Below the pieces are notes generated by a model, which was given only the letters and a program-made list of their open reading frames with translations, did not search any database and was not told the origin of the DNA. This document shows, in pieces, positions 33,757 through 43,911 of a DNA stretch of 64,000 bases. The stretch is from positions 38,302 to 102,301 of the forward strand of contig JAFXEX010000010.1 of assembly GCA_017520825.1 (NCBI GenBank), in the 5' to 3' direction. The stretch's first letter is position 1, and each line of letters begins with the position of its first letter. A program made the position numbers and the translations under genes. Origin of the DNA: Clostridia bacterium (GTDB taxonomy: Bacteria; Bacillota; Clostridia; Oscillospirales; SIG627).

Positions 33757-34383
33757 ATGCCAAGCGTAAAAGTATATGATATGGCCGGTAAGGAAACAGG
33801 CAGCGTTGAGCTCTCTGAAAAGCTTTTCGGAGCAGAAGTAAACGAAGCAGTTCTTCACATGGCAGTACGTGCATACCTCTCTAATCAGAGACAGGGTACT
33901 CAGTCAACTCTTACAAGAGCAGAGGTTTCCGGTGGTGGTATCAAGCCCTGGAGACAGAAGGGTACAGGCAGAGCTCGTCAGGGTTCAACCCGTTCACCTC
34001 AGTGGACACACGGTGGTGTAGCACTTGGTCCTAAGCCCAGAACCTACAAGCTTTCTCTTAACAAGAAGGTTCGTGCAATCGCTCTTCAAAGTGCTCTTTC
34101 TTCAAAGTGCGCAGCAGAAGAAATCAAGGTAGTTGACGCAATCGCAACAAGCGAGTTCAAGACAAAGACAATGGTAAATATGCTTGCAGCAATCGGAGCA
34201 GGCAAGAAGGCTCTTGTAGTGCTTCCCGAAAACGACAAGATGATTATCAAGTCATTTGCAAACATTCCCGGCGTTAAGACAACACTTGCCAACAACCTGA
34301 ATGTTTACGACATTCTTAACAGTGGCAGTTTGGTTATAGCTAAACCGGCAATTGAAATAATCGAGGAGGTATATGCAAAATGA
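33757..34383 (+). CDS. rplD: 50S ribosomal protein L4
   Basis: L4 of 208 residues. The extended loop [19 protein letters not shown] lines the exit tunnel. In proteobacteria L4 represses its own S10 operon; whether it binds the leader here is unknown. Its last codons overlap the start of rplW by four bases. Confidence 0.98.
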   Translation: MPSVKVYDMAGKETGSVELSEKLFGAEVNEAVLHMAVRAYLSNQRQGTQSTLTRAEVSGGGIKPWRQKGTGRARQGSTRSPQWTHGGVALGPKPRTYKLSLNKKVRAIALQSALSSKCAAEEIKVVDAIATSEFKTKTMVNMLAAIGAGKKALVVLPENDKMIIKSFANIPGVKTTLANNLNVYDILNSGSLVIAKPAIEIIEEVYAK

Positions 34384-34673
34384 AAACATCCTGCGATATT
34401 ATCATAAGACCGATTATCACAGAAGCCAGCATGCAGGGCCTTGCAGACAAGAAGTACACCTTCGAGGTTGCCAAGACTGCAAACAAGGTTGAGATCAAGA
34501 AGGCGGTTGAAGAAATCTTCAAGGTAAAGGTTCTCGACGTAAACACAATCAAAGTAAACAGCAAACCCAAGAGACTCGGCGTACACATGGGCAGCACAAG
34601 CGAGTGGAAGAAGGCAATCGTAACACTCACAGCTGATTCCAAGACCATCGAGTTCTTCGACGGTATGATGTAA
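34380..34673 (+). CDS. rplW: 50S ribosomal protein L23
   Basis: L23 of 97 residues ([33 protein letters not shown]). It sits at the tunnel exit and docks trigger factor and SRP. ATG overlaps the rplD stop as ATGA, with AGGAGG inside the rplD end. Confidence 0.97.
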   Translation: MKTSCDIIIRPIITEASMQGLADKKYTFEVAKTANKVEIKKAVEEIFKVKVLDVNTIKVNSKPKRLGVHMGSTSEWKKAIVTLTADSKTIEFFDGMM

Positions 34674-34692
34674 TCGAAGGAGGAGTGAAAAA

Positions 34693-35523
34693 ATGGCTAC
34701 AAGAGTTTATAAACCCACAACTCCCGGTAGAAGACAGATGTCTGTTCCTACATTCGAGGAAGTAACAAAGAAGACACCTGAGAAAAGCCTTATTGTAGAA
34801 CTTAAGAAGAATTCCGGACGTAACAATCTCGGTAGAATCACAGTTCGTCACAGAGGCGGCGGAAACAAGAAGAAATACAGAATTATCGATTTCAAGAGAC
34901 AGAATGCAACACCTGCAACTGTACTTGCAATTGAATACGACCCCAACAGAAATCCTTACATTGCTCTTATTCAGCATGAGGATGGCAAGAAGGCGTACGT
35001 TATCGCGCCCGTAGGTCTTAAGGTTGGAGACACTATTATGTCTTCTCCCGATGCAGACATCAAGCCCGGTAACACACTTCCCATTGCTAACATTCCCGTT
35101 GGTACTTTCATTCACAACATTGAAATTTACCCCGGTAAGGGCGCTCAGCTGGTAAGAACTGCAGGTAGTGCTGCTCAGCTTATGGCTAAGGAAGGCGATC
35201 TTGCTCAGGTAAGACTTCCTTCAGGCGAAGTAAGATACATCCGTATGGATTGTAAGGCTACTATCGGCCAGATAGGAAACGTTGAAGCTGAAAATATTAA
35301 GCGTGGTAAAGCAGGTAAGACTCGCCACCTTGGTATTCGTCCTACCGTAAGAGGTTCAGTAATGAACCCCGTTGACCACCCTCACGGTGGTGGTGAAGGA
35401 CGTTCACCCATCGGTCGTCCCGGACCTGTGACTCCTTGGGGCAAGCCTGCACTTGGTTACAAGACTCGTAACAAGAAGGCACGCACCAATAAGTTCATAG
35501 TTAAACGCAGAAACGACAAGTAA
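34693..35523 (+). CDS. rplB: 50S ribosomal protein L2
   Basis: L2 of 276 residues, full length. [18 protein letters not shown] and the C-terminal [20 protein letters not shown], which contains the histidine implicated in peptidyl transfer, are intact. AGGAG lies upstream at the rplW end. Confidence 0.98.
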   Translation: MATRVYKPTTPGRRQMSVPTFEEVTKKTPEKSLIVELKKNSGRNNLGRITVRHRGGGNKKKYRIIDFKRQNATPATVLAIEYDPNRNPYIALIQHEDGKKAYVIAPVGLKVGDTIMSSPDADIKPGNTLPIANIPVGTFIHNIEIYPGKGAQLVRTAGSAAQLMAKEGDLAQVRLPSGEVRYIRMDCKATIGQIGNVEAENIKRGKAGKTRHLGIRPTVRGSVMNPVDHPHGGGEGRSPIGRPGPVTPWGKPALGYKTRNKKARTNKFIVKRRNDK

Positions 35524-35549
35524 GCTGTTATCGAAAGGAGGAAACAATA

Positions 35550-35825
35550 ATGAGTAGAAGCGTAAAGAAAGGCCCTTTTGTTCAACAGGTTCTCTATGAC
35601 AGAATCGAAGCAATGAACAAGGCAGGCGAAAAGAAGGTTATAAAGACTTGGTCACGCGCCTCAACAATATTCCCCGAGTTCGTAGGACATACGATAGCGG
35701 TTTATGACGGAAGAAAGCATGTTCCCGTATATGTTACCGAAGATATGGTAGGTCACAAACTTGGTGAATTTGCCCTGACAAGAACCTTCAAAGGTCACTC
35801 AGGCTCTAAAACATCAAACAACTAA
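35550..35825 (+). CDS. rpsS: 30S ribosomal protein S19
   Basis: S19 of 91 residues ([52 protein letters not shown]). It forms a complex with S13 in the 30S head. AAAGGAGG precedes the ATG. Confidence 0.98.
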   Translation: MSRSVKKGPFVQQVLYDRIEAMNKAGEKKVIKTWSRASTIFPEFVGHTIAVYDGRKHVPVYVTEDMVGHKLGEFALTRTFKGHSGSKTSNN

Positions 35826-35835
35826 AATAAGGAAA

Positions 35836-35859
35836 CGCGGTAACAAGCTTTTAACCGCG
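35836..35859 (+). other. Stem-loop between rpsS and rplV
   Basis: CGCGGT (35836-35841) pairs with ACCGCG (35854-35859) around a 12-nt loop, just before the rplV ribosome binding site. No T-run follows, so it is not a terminator; it may protect or process the mRNA. Confidence 0.45.
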
Positions 35860-35875
35860 AAAGGAGGATATCTGC

Positions 35876-36223
35876 ATGGCAGAACAAGCAGTGTCTAAGG
35901 TATACCGTCGTGACGTGCGCATCAGCACAAGAAAAGTCATGATAGTACTCGACCTTATCAGAGACAAAGATGCAAGCCTTGCACTTGGTATATTGAAGAA
36001 TACACCCAAGGCAGCAGCACCTTATATTATTAAGTTATTGAATGAAGCTATCGCTAACGCCGAGAACAACTTCGGTATGAGCGCAGACAAGCTTTACGTA
36101 GCAGAATGCTTTGCTACACCCGGCAGAACACTTAAGAGAATTATGCCGAGAGCTAAGGGCAGAGCAGACCGTATTTTAAAGAGAACATCTCACATTACCC
36201 TCGCGGTAAAAGAGAGAAACTAA
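35876..36223 (+). CDS. rplV: 50S ribosomal protein L22
   Basis: L22 of 115 residues with the long hairpin that lines the exit tunnel (ECFATPGRTLKRIMPRAKGR) and the C-terminal TSHITLAVKER. AAAGGAGG sits ahead of ATG 35876. Confidence 0.97.
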   Translation: MAEQAVSKVYRRDVRISTRKVMIVLDLIRDKDASLALGILKNTPKAAAPYIIKLLNEAIANAENNFGMSADKLYVAECFATPGRTLKRIMPRAKGRADRILKRTSHITLAVKERN

Positions 36224-36247
36224 AGAAAGGGAGGTTGAATCAGTTTT

Positions 36248-36952
36248 ATGGGACAGAAAGTTAATCCTCACGGACTCCGTGTCGGCGTAATCAAGGATTG
36301 GGATTCAAGATGGTTCTTTGACACAAAGAGCATCGGCGATACAATCGTTTCCGATTACAAATTAAGAAAATATCTCAAGAACAAACTTCAGCTCGCGGGC
36401 GTTCCCAAGATTGAAATCGAAAGAACAAACGACAGAGTTAGAGTTCTCATTCACTGTGCTAAGCCCGGTATGATTATCGGTAAGGGCGGCGCTGAGATTG
36501 AAAAGCTCAGACAGGATATTGAAGCCTTCCTTGGCAAGCCCGTTTCAGTTAACGTAAACGAGGTTAAGAATCCTGACCTTAACGCACAGCTCGTTGCAGA
36601 AAACATTGCTTCTCAGCTCGAACGCAGAATTGCTTTCAGAAGAGCTATGAAGCAGTGCATCGGAAGAACAATGAAGCTTGGCGCAAAGGGTATCAAGATT
36701 GCAGCGTCAGGTAGACTTGCAGGAGCTGAAATCGCTCGTACAGAGCACTATCACGAGGGTACAATACCCCTTCAGACCATTCGTGCCGATATCGACTACG
36801 GCTTCGCTGAAGCAAACACCACTTACGGTAAGATCGGTATCAAGGTTTGGATTTACAAGGGCGAAGTTCTCAATGCATCCGTTAAGAGAGAAGCAAGAGA
36901 AGAGGCACCTCGCCGCAGAGAACGTTCTTCCAGAGAAGGAGGAAAAAGATAA
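36248..36952 (+). CDS. rpsC: 30S ribosomal protein S3
   Basis: S3 of 234 residues. [20 protein letters not shown] at the N-terminus, the KH-domain loop [16 protein letters not shown] and [24 protein letters not shown] C-domain (here [17 protein letters not shown]) are clear. The C-terminal tail is rich in R and E. Its TAA overlaps the rplP ATG by one base. Confidence 0.98.
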   Translation: MGQKVNPHGLRVGVIKDWDSRWFFDTKSIGDTIVSDYKLRKYLKNKLQLAGVPKIEIERTNDRVRVLIHCAKPGMIIGKGGAEIEKLRQDIEAFLGKPVSVNVNEVKNPDLNAQLVAENIASQLERRIAFRRAMKQCIGRTMKLGAKGIKIAASGRLAGAEIARTEHYHEGTIPLQTIRADIDYGFAEANTTYGKIGIKVWIYKGEVLNASVKREAREEAPRRRERSSREGGKR

Positions 36953-37377
36953 TGTTAATGCCTAAGAGAGTAAAATACAGACGCCAGCAGCGTGGAAGAC
37001 TCAAGGGTCGTGCATACCGTGGCAACACTCTTGCATACGGTCAGTTCGGTCTTGTAGCTGAAGAGCCCGCATGGATCACCTCAAATCAGATTGAGGCAGC
37101 CCGTATTGCGATGACTCGTTACACCAAGCGTGGTGGTAATGTATGGATTAAGATTTTCCCCGACAAGCCTGTAACAGAAAAGCCTGCTGAAACTCGAATG
37201 GGTTCAGGTAAAGGTTCTCCTGAGTACTGGGTAGCAGTTGTTAAGCCCGGCAGAATACTGTTTGAAATGGACGGTATTACCGAGGAACAGGCAAAGGAAG
37301 CTATGAGACTTGCAAGCCACAAGCTTCCCATCAAGTGCAAATTCATCAAGAAAGAAGCTGAGGAGGTAGCAGAATGA
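36952..37377 (+). CDS. rplP: 50S ribosomal protein L16
   Basis: L16 of 141 residues ([57 protein letters not shown]). The first ATG is kept because homologues start MLMPKR. It organises the A-site finger region. Overlaps rpmC by four bases. Confidence 0.98.
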   Translation: MLMPKRVKYRRQQRGRLKGRAYRGNTLAYGQFGLVAEEPAWITSNQIEAARIAMTRYTKRGGNVWIKIFPDKPVTEKPAETRMGSGKGSPEYWVAVVKPGRILFEMDGITEEQAKEAMRLASHKLPIKCKFIKKEAEEVAE

Positions 37378-37580
37378 AAATCAATGATATAAGAGAAAAG
37401 ACTACCGAAGAGCTTAACGCAGAACTTCGTGAAAAGAAGGATGCACTCTTACATCTCCGCTTCCAGCATGCAATCAATCAGCTTGATAACCCTCAGAAGA
37501 TAGTTGAAACAAAGAAGGATATTGCCAGAATTATGACAGCTATCAGAGAGAAAGAACTTGCTGAAAGCAAGCAGAATTAA
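37374..37580 (+). CDS. rpmC: 50S ribosomal protein L29
   Basis: L29 of 68 residues, a helical hairpin at the tunnel exit ([40 protein letters not shown]). Start overlaps the rplP stop. Confidence 0.96.
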   Translation: MKINDIREKTTEELNAELREKKDALLHLRFQHAINQLDNPQKIVETKKDIARIMTAIREKELAESKQN

Positions 37581-37599
37581 GCGGGAAGGAGAATAGAAT

Positions 37600-37860
37600 A
37601 TGGAAAACACAAGAACACTCAGAAAAACACGTGTTGGTAAGGTTGTTTCAGACAAGATGGACAAGACCGTCGTTGTTGCAATCGAGACAAGTGTAAAACA
37701 TTCTCTTTACAACAAGATAGTAAGAAGAACCGTAAAATTCAAAGCTCATGACGAAAATAATGAATGCCGTGTAGGCGATAAGGTACTTATCATGGAGACA
37801 AGACCGCTTTCCAAGGATAAGAACTGGCGTCTGGTAAGAATTATTGAAAAAGCTAAGTAA
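37600..37860 (+). CDS. rpsQ: 30S ribosomal protein S17
   Basis: S17 of 86 residues, OB fold ([40 protein letters not shown]). Binds h11 of 16S rRNA early in assembly. AAGGAG precedes the ATG. Confidence 0.97.
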   Translation: MENTRTLRKTRVGKVVSDKMDKTVVVAIETSVKHSLYNKIVRRTVKFKAHDENNECRVGDKVLIMETRPLSKDKNWRLVRIIEKAK

Positions 37861-37880
37861 GCCAAAGGAGGATACACACA

Positions 37881-38249
37881 GTGATACAGACACAAACACT
37901 TATGAAAGTCGCTGATAACAGTGGCGCAAAAGAATTGATGTGCATCCGTGTGCTTGGCGGTACAGGCAGACGTTATGCCAACATTGGCGACATCGTAGTC
38001 GCATCTGTTAAGAAAGCTGCTCCGGGCGGCGCAGTAAAGAAGGGCGAGGTTGTTAAGGCAGTTATCGTCCGCAGCGTTAAGGGAATCAGAAGAAATGACG
38101 GTTCTTACATCAAGTTTGATGAAAACGCAGCAGTAGTAATCAAGGAAGATAAGACACCTAAGGGTACTCGTATCTTTGGCCCGGTAGCAAGAGAGCTTCG
38201 TGAAAAGGACTTTATGAAGATTTTGTCCTTGGCACCTGAAGTACTTTAA
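37881..38249 (+). CDS. rplN: 50S ribosomal protein L14
   Basis: L14 of 122 residues, starting at GTG 37881 with AAAGGAGG upstream. [20 protein letters not shown] and the C-terminal [20 protein letters not shown] are diagnostic. It contacts 16S rRNA across the subunit interface and is the target of the silencing factor RsfS. Confidence 0.98.
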   Translation: MIQTQTLMKVADNSGAKELMCIRVLGGTGRRYANIGDIVVASVKKAAPGGAVKKGEVVKAVIVRSVKGIRRNDGSYIKFDENAAVVIKEDKTPKGTRIFGPVARELREKDFMKILSLAPEVL

Positions 38250-38262
38250 TGGGGGTAAAATA

Positions 38263-38580
38263 ATGAATAAGATTCATGTAAGAAAAGACGATACCGTAAT
38301 CGTTGTTTCCGGCAACTCAAAGGGAACAAAAGGTAAGGTACTTGAAGTTTCTCCCAAGGAAGGCAAGGTAATCGTTGAAGGTGCTAACATCGTGACAAAG
38401 CACGTTAAGCCTCGCCGTCAGGGTGAAGCAGGTAGCATCGTCAAGGTTGAGGGAGCTATGTATGCTTCAAAGGTACAGCTTTACTGCAACAAGTGTGGTA
38501 AGGGTACAAGAGTTCAGAATAAGAAACTCGATAACGGTGACACCGTCCGCGTTTGCGCAAAATGCGGCGAAACATTATAA
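38263..38580 (+). CDS. rplX: 50S ribosomal protein L24
   Basis: L24 of 105 residues with a KOW motif (KDDTVIVVSGNSKGTKGKVL) and a C-terminal four-cysteine zinc ribbon: CNKCGKGT and CAKCGETL. Assembly initiator protein. GGGGG(T) spacing upstream is weaker than for its neighbours. Confidence 0.97.
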   Translation: MNKIHVRKDDTVIVVSGNSKGTKGKVLEVSPKEGKVIVEGANIVTKHVKPRRQGEAGSIVKVEGAMYASKVQLYCNKCGKGTRVQNKKLDNGDTVRVCAKCGETL

Positions 38581-38598
38581 TGAGGGAGGACAAACAAA

Positions 38599-39138
38599 AT
38601 GGCAAGACTTGCAGAAGTTTATAAGAACGAAGTTGCTCCCGCATTGATGAAGAAGTATAACTACAAAAGTGTTATGCAGATTCCCAGACTTGAAAAGGTA
38701 GTAATTAACGTAGGTGCAGGTGAAGCTAAGGATAACTCAAAGGTTATCGATAGCGTTATCGAAGACCTTGGCGCTATCACAGGCCAGAAGGCAGTTCCTA
38801 CTATTGCCAAGAAGTCGGTAGCAAACTTCAAGCTCCGTCAGGGCACTAAGATTGGTGCAAAGGTTACTCTCAGAGGTGAGAGAATGTATGAGTTCGTAGA
38901 CAGACTCTTCAATCTCGCTCTCCCCAGAGTTCGTGACTTCAAGGGTATCAATCCCAATGCGTTCGACGGCAGAGGAAACTATACACTCGGACTTAAAGAA
39001 CAGCTCATATTCCCTGAAATCGAATATGAAAAAATCGACAAGATAAGAGGCATGGACATTGTATTCGTTACAAGTTCAACAACAGATGAGGAAGCACGCG
39101 ATTTCCTTACTCTGATGGGCGCCCCTTTCCAGAAGTAA
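38599..39138 (+). CDS. rplE: 50S ribosomal protein L5
   Basis: L5 of 179 residues ([60 protein letters not shown]). Binds 5S rRNA and the P-site tRNA elbow. GGGAGGA precedes the ATG. Confidence 0.98.
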   Translation: MARLAEVYKNEVAPALMKKYNYKSVMQIPRLEKVVINVGAGEAKDNSKVIDSVIEDLGAITGQKAVPTIAKKSVANFKLRQGTKIGAKVTLRGERMYEFVDRLFNLALPRVRDFKGINPNAFDGRGNYTLGLKEQLIFPEIEYEKIDKIRGMDIVFVTSSTTDEEARDFLTLMGAPFQK

Positions 39139-39151
39139 GGAGGATAAGTGA

Positions 39152-39337
39152 ATGGCTAAGAAGTCAATGATAATCAAGCAGCAGAGAAAGCAGAAGTTCT
39201 CTACAAGAGAGTACACAAGATGCAAAATCTGTGGCAGACCTCATGCTTATCTTCGTAAATACGGAATTTGCCGTATCTGCTTCAGAGAACTTGCCTACAA
39301 GGGTGAAATTCCCGGTGTAAGAAAGGCAAGCTGGTAA
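39152..39337 (+). CDS. rpsZ: 30S ribosomal protein S14, zinc-binding type
   Basis: The 61-residue zinc form of S14 carries the metal motif CKICGRPH and CRICFRELA (C-x2-C, x12, C-x2-C). This C-plus form is typical of Firmicutes, where a zinc-free paralogue may replace it under zinc starvation. AAGGAGG overlaps the rplE stop region. Confidence 0.98.
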   Translation: MAKKSMIIKQQRKQKFSTREYTRCKICGRPHAYLRKYGICRICFRELAYKGEIPGVRKASW

Positions 39338-39347
39338 GTAATAGCCG

Positions 39348-39395
39348 AATCCAATCGCAAGATTGGGTTAGAGCATATTAAGTGCGAAAGGCGCA
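39348..39395 (+). promoter_or_regulatory. Stem-loops in the rpsZ-rpsH spacer
   Basis: AATCCAATC (39348-39356) pairs with GATTGGGTT (39361-39369) in a 9-bp stem capped by a GCAA tetraloop. A second small stem TGCG/CGCA lies at 39383-39395. The spacer of 100 bp is the longest inside the spc block. S8, the next product, is the regulator of the spc operon in E. coli, so an S8 target site is a reasonable but untested idea. Confidence 0.45.
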
Positions 39396-39437
39396 AAGCC
39401 GAGTAACAAACTGATTGCTAAATTAGGAGGAAGAAAC

Positions 39438-39836
39438 ATGCAAATCACAGACGCAATTGCTGATATGCTTACAAGAATAAGAAACGCAAACTCAGCAAAG
39501 CACGAAACTGTTGATATCCCTTGCTCAAACGTTAAGAAGGCCATCGCCGAGATTCTTCTCGAAGAAGGCTACATCAAGAGCTACACGGTTATCGACGACA
39601 ACAAGCAGGGCGTTATTAAGGTAACACTTAAGTACGGCCCCGGCAAGACAAGAATTATTTCAGGTCTTCGCCGCGTATCTAAGCCCGGTCTTCGTATCTA
39701 TACAAGCTGCGAAGATATCCCCAGCGTAATGAGAGGACTTGGCGTTGCCATCATCTCAACACCTAAGGGAATTATGACAGACAAGAAAGCAAGAAAAGAA
39801 AACGTTGGCGGCGAAGTGCTCGCTTTCGTTTGGTAA
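39438..39836 (+). CDS. rpsH: 30S ribosomal protein S8
   Basis: S8 of 132 residues ([20 protein letters not shown], the C-terminal [20 protein letters not shown]). Primary 16S binder and, in E. coli, translational repressor of the spc operon. AGGAGG at 39426-39431 fits ATG 39438. Confidence 0.98.
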   Translation: MQITDAIADMLTRIRNANSAKHETVDIPCSNVKKAIAEILLEEGYIKSYTVIDDNKQGVIKVTLKYGPGKTRIISGLRRVSKPGLRIYTSCEDIPSVMRGLGVAIISTPKGIMTDKKARKENVGGEVLAFVW

Positions 39837-39848
39837 GGAGGAAATAGT

Positions 39849-40385
39849 ATGTCAAGAATTGGTAAGCAGCCAATCGCTATTCCCGCCGGTGTTAAGGTTA
39901 ACTTCGATGCAGGTGTTATCACCGTCGAAGGCCCCAAAGGAAAGCTTTCTCAGGCTGTACACAGCAATATGATACTTGAAGTTTCCGCAAACGAAATCAA
40001 GGTATCCCGTCCTAACGACGATAAACTTAACAGATCACTTCACGGTCTTACCCGTACACTTATCGCCAATATGGTTGAGGGTGTTACAAACGGCTATCAG
40101 AAGGTTCTTGAAATCAGTGAAGGTGGTTACAGAGCTCAGATGAATGGCAATACTCTTGTTATGAACCTCGGTTATTCACACGACGTAAAGTATGATGCAC
40201 CTCAGGGAATTAAGATTGAGTGCCCCACACCTAACCAGCTGGTAATCAGTGGCGCTGACAAGCAGCTTGTTGGACAGGTTGCAGCCGAAATCAGAGGAAA
40301 GAGACCTCCCGAACCCTATCATGGCAAGGGTATCAAGTATGCTGGTGAGTTTATCCGTCATAAAGCCGGTAAGGCCGGTAAATAA
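39849..40385 (+). CDS. rplF: 50S ribosomal protein L6
   Basis: L6 of 178 residues (SRIGKQPIAIPAGVKVNFDA, the C-terminal RGKRPPEPYHGKGIKYAGEF). Lies near the GTPase-associated centre. AAGGAGG overlaps the rpsH stop. Confidence 0.98.
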   Translation: MSRIGKQPIAIPAGVKVNFDAGVITVEGPKGKLSQAVHSNMILEVSANEIKVSRPNDDKLNRSLHGLTRTLIANMVEGVTNGYQKVLEISEGGYRAQMNGNTLVMNLGYSHDVKYDAPQGIKIECPTPNQLVISGADKQLVGQVAAEIRGKRPPEPYHGKGIKYAGEFIRHKAGKAGK

Positions 40386-40403
40386 GGAAAGGAGTGGAAA
40401 TAA

Positions 40404-40763
40404 ATGTTTACTAAAGTCGATACAAATAAGCAGCGTCTTAGAAGACATAAGAGAATTCGTGCTAAGATCTCCGGAACAGCAGCAAGACCCCGTCTTGACG
40501 TTTTCCGTTCAAACACCAATATCTATGCACAGATTATTGACGATGAAAACGGCGTAACACTTCTTTCTGCTTCAACTCTTGAAAAAGAATTTGAAGGATA
40601 CGGCGGAAACAAGGAAGCAGCTAAGGCTGTAGGAACAATGATCGCAAAGAGAGCCCTTGAGCGTGGCATTACAGAAGTAGTATTTGACCGTGGCGGTTAC
40701 GTTTATCACGGAAGAGTACAGGCACTTGCTGAAGCAGCGCGTGAAGGCGGCTTGAAATTCTAA
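40404..40763 (+). CDS. rplR: 50S ribosomal protein L18
   Basis: L18 of 119 residues ([40 protein letters not shown]). Binds 5S rRNA with L5. AAAGGAGTGG precedes the ATG. Confidence 0.98.
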   Translation: MFTKVDTNKQRLRRHKRIRAKISGTAARPRLDVFRSNTNIYAQIIDDENGVTLLSASTLEKEFEGYGGNKEAAKAVGTMIAKRALERGITEVVFDRGGYVYHGRVQALAEAAREGGLKF

Positions 40764-40788
40764 TTGTAAGAAAGGAACGGTTACATTC

Positions 40789-41292
40789 ATGGCTCGTAAA
40801 ATAGATCCTGCAACACTCGACCTCAAAGAAGTCGTTGTTGATGTAAAGAGCGTTTCCAAGACAGTTAAGGGCGGTCGTGTAAGAAAGTTCACAGCTCTTG
40901 TTGTAGTTGGAGACGGAAACGGTCACGTAGGTTACGGTCTGGGCAAAGCCGCAGAACGTCCCGAGGCTGTAAGAAAAGGAATGGAAGATGCCAAGAAGAA
41001 TATCATCGAGGTAGCAATCAAGGGAACAACAATTCCTCACGAAATCATCGGTGAATTCGGAGCAGGCAGAGTCCTTCTTAAACCCGCTGCACCCGGTACC
41101 GGTGTTATTGCAGGCGGTAAGGTAAGAAGCGTTATTGAGATGGTTGGTATCAAGGACGTTAGAACAAAGTGTCTCAGATCAAACAATCCCACAAACGTTG
41201 TAAAGGCTACATTTGAAGGTCTTAGAAATCTGAGAACTGTTGAAGAAGTTGCAGCTATCAGAAATAAGACGCCCGAAGAAATTCTGAAATAA
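40789..41292 (+). CDS. rpsE: 30S ribosomal protein S5
   Basis: S5 of 167 residues ([40 protein letters not shown]). Contributes to decoding accuracy and is a spectinomycin-resistance locus in other species. AAAGGAAC precedes the ATG. Confidence 0.98.
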   Translation: MARKIDPATLDLKEVVVDVKSVSKTVKGGRVRKFTALVVVGDGNGHVGYGLGKAAERPEAVRKGMEDAKKNIIEVAIKGTTIPHEIIGEFGAGRVLLKPAAPGTGVIAGGKVRSVIEMVGIKDVRTKCLRSNNPTNVVKATFEGLRNLRTVEEVAAIRNKTPEEILK

Positions 41293-41305
41293 GGAGAGAA
41301 AAACA

Positions 41306-41482
41306 ATGGTAAAGATTACACTTGTAAAGAGTCTCATCGGTAGACTTGACAAGCAGGTTAAAACTGCCGGTTCTCTTGGATTGAAGAAAATCGGAGACTC
41401 AAAGGTTCTTGAAGACTCTCCGGCTTTGCAGGGCAAGATATTTGTAATAAAGCATCTTGTAAAGGTTGAACAGGCTGATTAA
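41306..41482 (+). CDS. rpmD: 50S ribosomal protein L30
   Basis: A short gene of 58 codons in the expected place between rpsE and rplO. It starts MVKITLVKSLIGRLDKQ and has the family core TAGSLGLKKIGDSKVLED. AAGGAG at 41291-41296 overlaps the rpsE stop and supports ATG 41306; TAA is 41480-41482. Confidence 0.95.
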   Translation: MVKITLVKSLIGRLDKQVKTAGSLGLKKIGDSKVLEDSPALQGKIFVIKHLVKVEQAD

Positions 41483-41516
41483 CAAACAAATTTCATAAAA
41501 GCAAAGGAGGAAAAGT

Positions 41517-41960
41517 ATGAAGCTTCATGAACTTTCACCCGCACCCGGTTCTGCAACTTCCGCATGGCGCAAGGGCAGAGGAGCCGGTTCCGGTAACGGT
41601 AAAACAGCCGGAAAGGGACACAAAGGACAGAATGCGCGCTCCGGCGGAGGAGTAAGACCCGGATTTGAAGGCGGTCAGATTCCTGCGTACAGAAGACTTC
41701 CTAAGAGAGGTTTTGACAATAGCAAATTTGCTACTAAATATGCAATAATCAACGTAGGTGATCTTGATAAGTATAACGACGGCGACGTTGTTTCTATCGA
41801 GACTCTCCTTGAAACCAAGGTTATCAAAAAGGCATATGACGGTCTTAAAATTCTCGGCGGTGGAGAAATCACTAAAAAGGTTACTGTTAAGGCAACTGTC
41901 TTTTCAGCTGCAGCTAAAGAGAAAATTGAAGCCGCAGGCGGAAAAGCAGAGGTGATCTAA
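41517..41960 (+). CDS. rplO: 50S ribosomal protein L15
   Basis: L15 of 147 residues with the glycine/basic N-terminus ([20 protein letters not shown]) and [20 protein letters not shown]. The stop abuts the secY ATG with no gap, so translation is likely coupled. Confidence 0.97.
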   Translation: MKLHELSPAPGSATSAWRKGRGAGSGNGKTAGKGHKGQNARSGGGVRPGFEGGQIPAYRRLPKRGFDNSKFATKYAIINVGDLDKYNDGDVVSIETLLETKVIKKAYDGLKILGGGEITKKVTVKATVFSAAAKEKIEAAGGKAEVI

Positions 41961-43244
41961 ATGTTTAAAACATTCAGAAACGCATGGAAGGTTGCTGAAC
42001 TCAGAAGCAAAATTCTGTTTACGGTAGTCATTCTCGTTCTCTTCCGTTTAGGTTGCGTAGTCCCTGTTCCTTACTTCGATTCAGCAGTCCTCAAGGCGAC
42101 CTTCGAGTCAGCTCAGGGCTCTGTATTCCAGTATTTGAACATACTGTCCGGTGAAGCGTTTGCAAGAGGTACACTCTTCGCACTTTCAGTTTCACCTTAT
42201 ATCACAGCACAGATTATTATGCAGCTCTTAACAATTGCTATCCCTGCTCTCGAGCGTGTTGCTAAAGAGGGCGAAGAGGGTAGACGTAAGATTGAAGCCT
42301 GGACCAGATATTTCACAGTAGCTCTTGCAGTAATTACTGCATACGGCTACTACGCATGGCTCAGATCAATCACAGGCGTTCTCACCAACACAGGTGTATT
42401 TGCAGGATTCGTAATCGTTGCAACCTACACTGCAGGTGCAGCGCTGGTTATGTGGCTGGCAGAAAAAATTAACGAACACGGTATCGGCAACGGTATCTCA
42501 ATGATACTTTTCGCCAATATCATTTCAAGTCTTCCTTCAATGATTCTCGGTATCGTTCTTAACCCCGAATCACTCATATTCAAGATAGTAGCAGCAGTTA
42601 TTACGGCAGTTATTATCATTGCAATAGTTGCATTCGTAGTTTTCGTTACCGAATCTGAAAGAAGAATTCCCGTACAGTATGCTAAGAAGGTTGTAGGCAG
42701 AAAGATGTACGGTGGACAGAACTCATCACTTCCCATTAAGCTGAATATGTCAGGCGTTATGCCCATCATCTTCGCTCAGTCGATAGTTTCTATCCCCGCA
42801 ACACTTCAGCTCATATTCAACCCCAAGGCAGGTTCAGTTTGGTACAAGATTTTCAATTTCGTATCCTACGAATCTCCTCTCTATGCGATTTTGCTCTTCA
42901 TTCTCATTATCGCATTTGCATACTTCTATCTTGCAATTTCGTTCAATCCCGTAGAGGTTGCTAACAACATCAAGCGTAACGGTGGTATGGTACTTGGTAT
43001 CCGCCCCGGTAAGCCTACTGCAGATTTCATTTCTAAGATTCTTAGCCGTGTAACTCTCATAGGCGCAATATTCCTTGGTTTGATAGCAATTCTTCCTATG
43101 ATCGTTGCAGCAATCGTTCCTTCGCTTGGCAACATCTCATTTGGTGGTACTTCACTTCTCATCGTAGTAGGTGTAGCACTTGAAACATCAAGAGAGCTTG
43201 AAAGCCAGCTTATGATGCGCAACTATTCGGGATTCCTCGATTAA
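41961..43244 (+). CDS. secY: Preprotein translocase subunit SecY
   Basis: SecY of 427 residues forms the Sec protein-conducting channel in the membrane. Ten hydrophobic segments can be read, with the family motifs GCVVPVPYFD near the N-terminus, IYTAQIIMQLL-like plug region (here SPYITAQIIMQLLTIAIP), RIPVQYAKKVVGRKMYGGQN in a cytoplasmic loop and PGKPTADFISKILSRVTLIG. Position between rplO and adk is standard. GAGGTGATCT before the ATG lies in the rplO end. Confidence 0.97.
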   Translation: MFKTFRNAWKVAELRSKILFTVVILVLFRLGCVVPVPYFDSAVLKATFESAQGSVFQYLNILSGEAFARGTLFALSVSPYITAQIIMQLLTIAIPALERVAKEGEEGRRKIEAWTRYFTVALAVITAYGYYAWLRSITGVLTNTGVFAGFVIVATYTAGAALVMWLAEKINEHGIGNGISMILFANIISSLPSMILGIVLNPESLIFKIVAAVITAVIIIAIVAFVVFVTESERRIPVQYAKKVVGRKMYGGQNSSLPIKLNMSGVMPIIFAQSIVSIPATLQLIFNPKAGSVWYKIFNFVSYESPLYAILLFILIIAFAYFYLAISFNPVEVANNIKRNGGMVLGIRPGKPTADFISKILSRVTLIGAIFLGLIAILPMIVAAIVPSLGNISFGGTSLLIVVGVALETSRELESQLMMRNYSGFLD

Positions 43245-43275
43245 TTAAGTGTCCGACTCGCAGAAAGGATAGATT

Positions 43276-43911
43276 ATGAAAATAATTTTTTTGGGTGCCC
43301 CCGGAGCAGGTAAGGGAACTCAGGCGGAAATCGTTGCACAAAAAGCAGGAATTCCAACTATCTCAACCGGCGTAATTTTAAGGGAAGCAATCAAAAACAA
43401 AACTCCTTTGGGTGTTTCGGCACAGTCCTATATCGAAAAAGGACAGCTTGTTCCGGATGAGCTCGTTATCGATATTCTGACAGAAAGACTGAGTCAGTCA
43501 GACTGTGACAACGGATATATCCTTGACGGCTTTCCGAGAACTATTGCTCAGGCAGAGGCTCTTGACAAAATGAACGTTAACATTGACAAGGTTGTCAACA
43601 TCTACGTTCCCGACGAGAAAATCGTTGAAAGGCTTGCAGGCAGACGCTCATGCAGTGGCTGTGGTGCAACCTACCACGTAGCGTACAATCCTTCAAAGGA
43701 CGGCGTTCACTGCAATAATTGCGGTAAAGAGCTTACACAGCGCTCAGACGATAAGCCTGAAACTATTCTCAACAGACTTGCTGTCTACCACGAGCAGACA
43801 GCACCTCTGGAAGAGTTCTACAGAAACCGTGGTATTTTGTGTGACGTAGTAGGTCAGGAAGAAGTTGCTGACACTACCTCACTTACCTTGAAAGCTTTGG
43901 GTCTGAAATGA
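43276..43911 (+). CDS. adk: Adenylate kinase
   Basis: The 211-residue kinase converts ATP + AMP to 2 ADP. The P-loop is GAPGAGKGTQAE, the AMP site includes GFPRTIAQAEAL, and the LID domain carries a four-cysteine zinc site (CSGCGATYHV then CNNCG), typical of Gram-positive Adk. GAAAGGAT precedes the ATG; its stop overlaps map by four bases. Confidence 0.97.
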   Translation: MKIIFLGAPGAGKGTQAEIVAQKAGIPTISTGVILREAIKNKTPLGVSAQSYIEKGQLVPDELVIDILTERLSQSDCDNGYILDGFPRTIAQAEALDKMNVNIDKVVNIYVPDEKIVERLAGRRSCSGCGATYHVAYNPSKDGVHCNNCGKELTQRSDDKPETILNRLAVYHEQTAPLEEFYRNRGILCDVVGQEEVADTTSLTLKALGLK

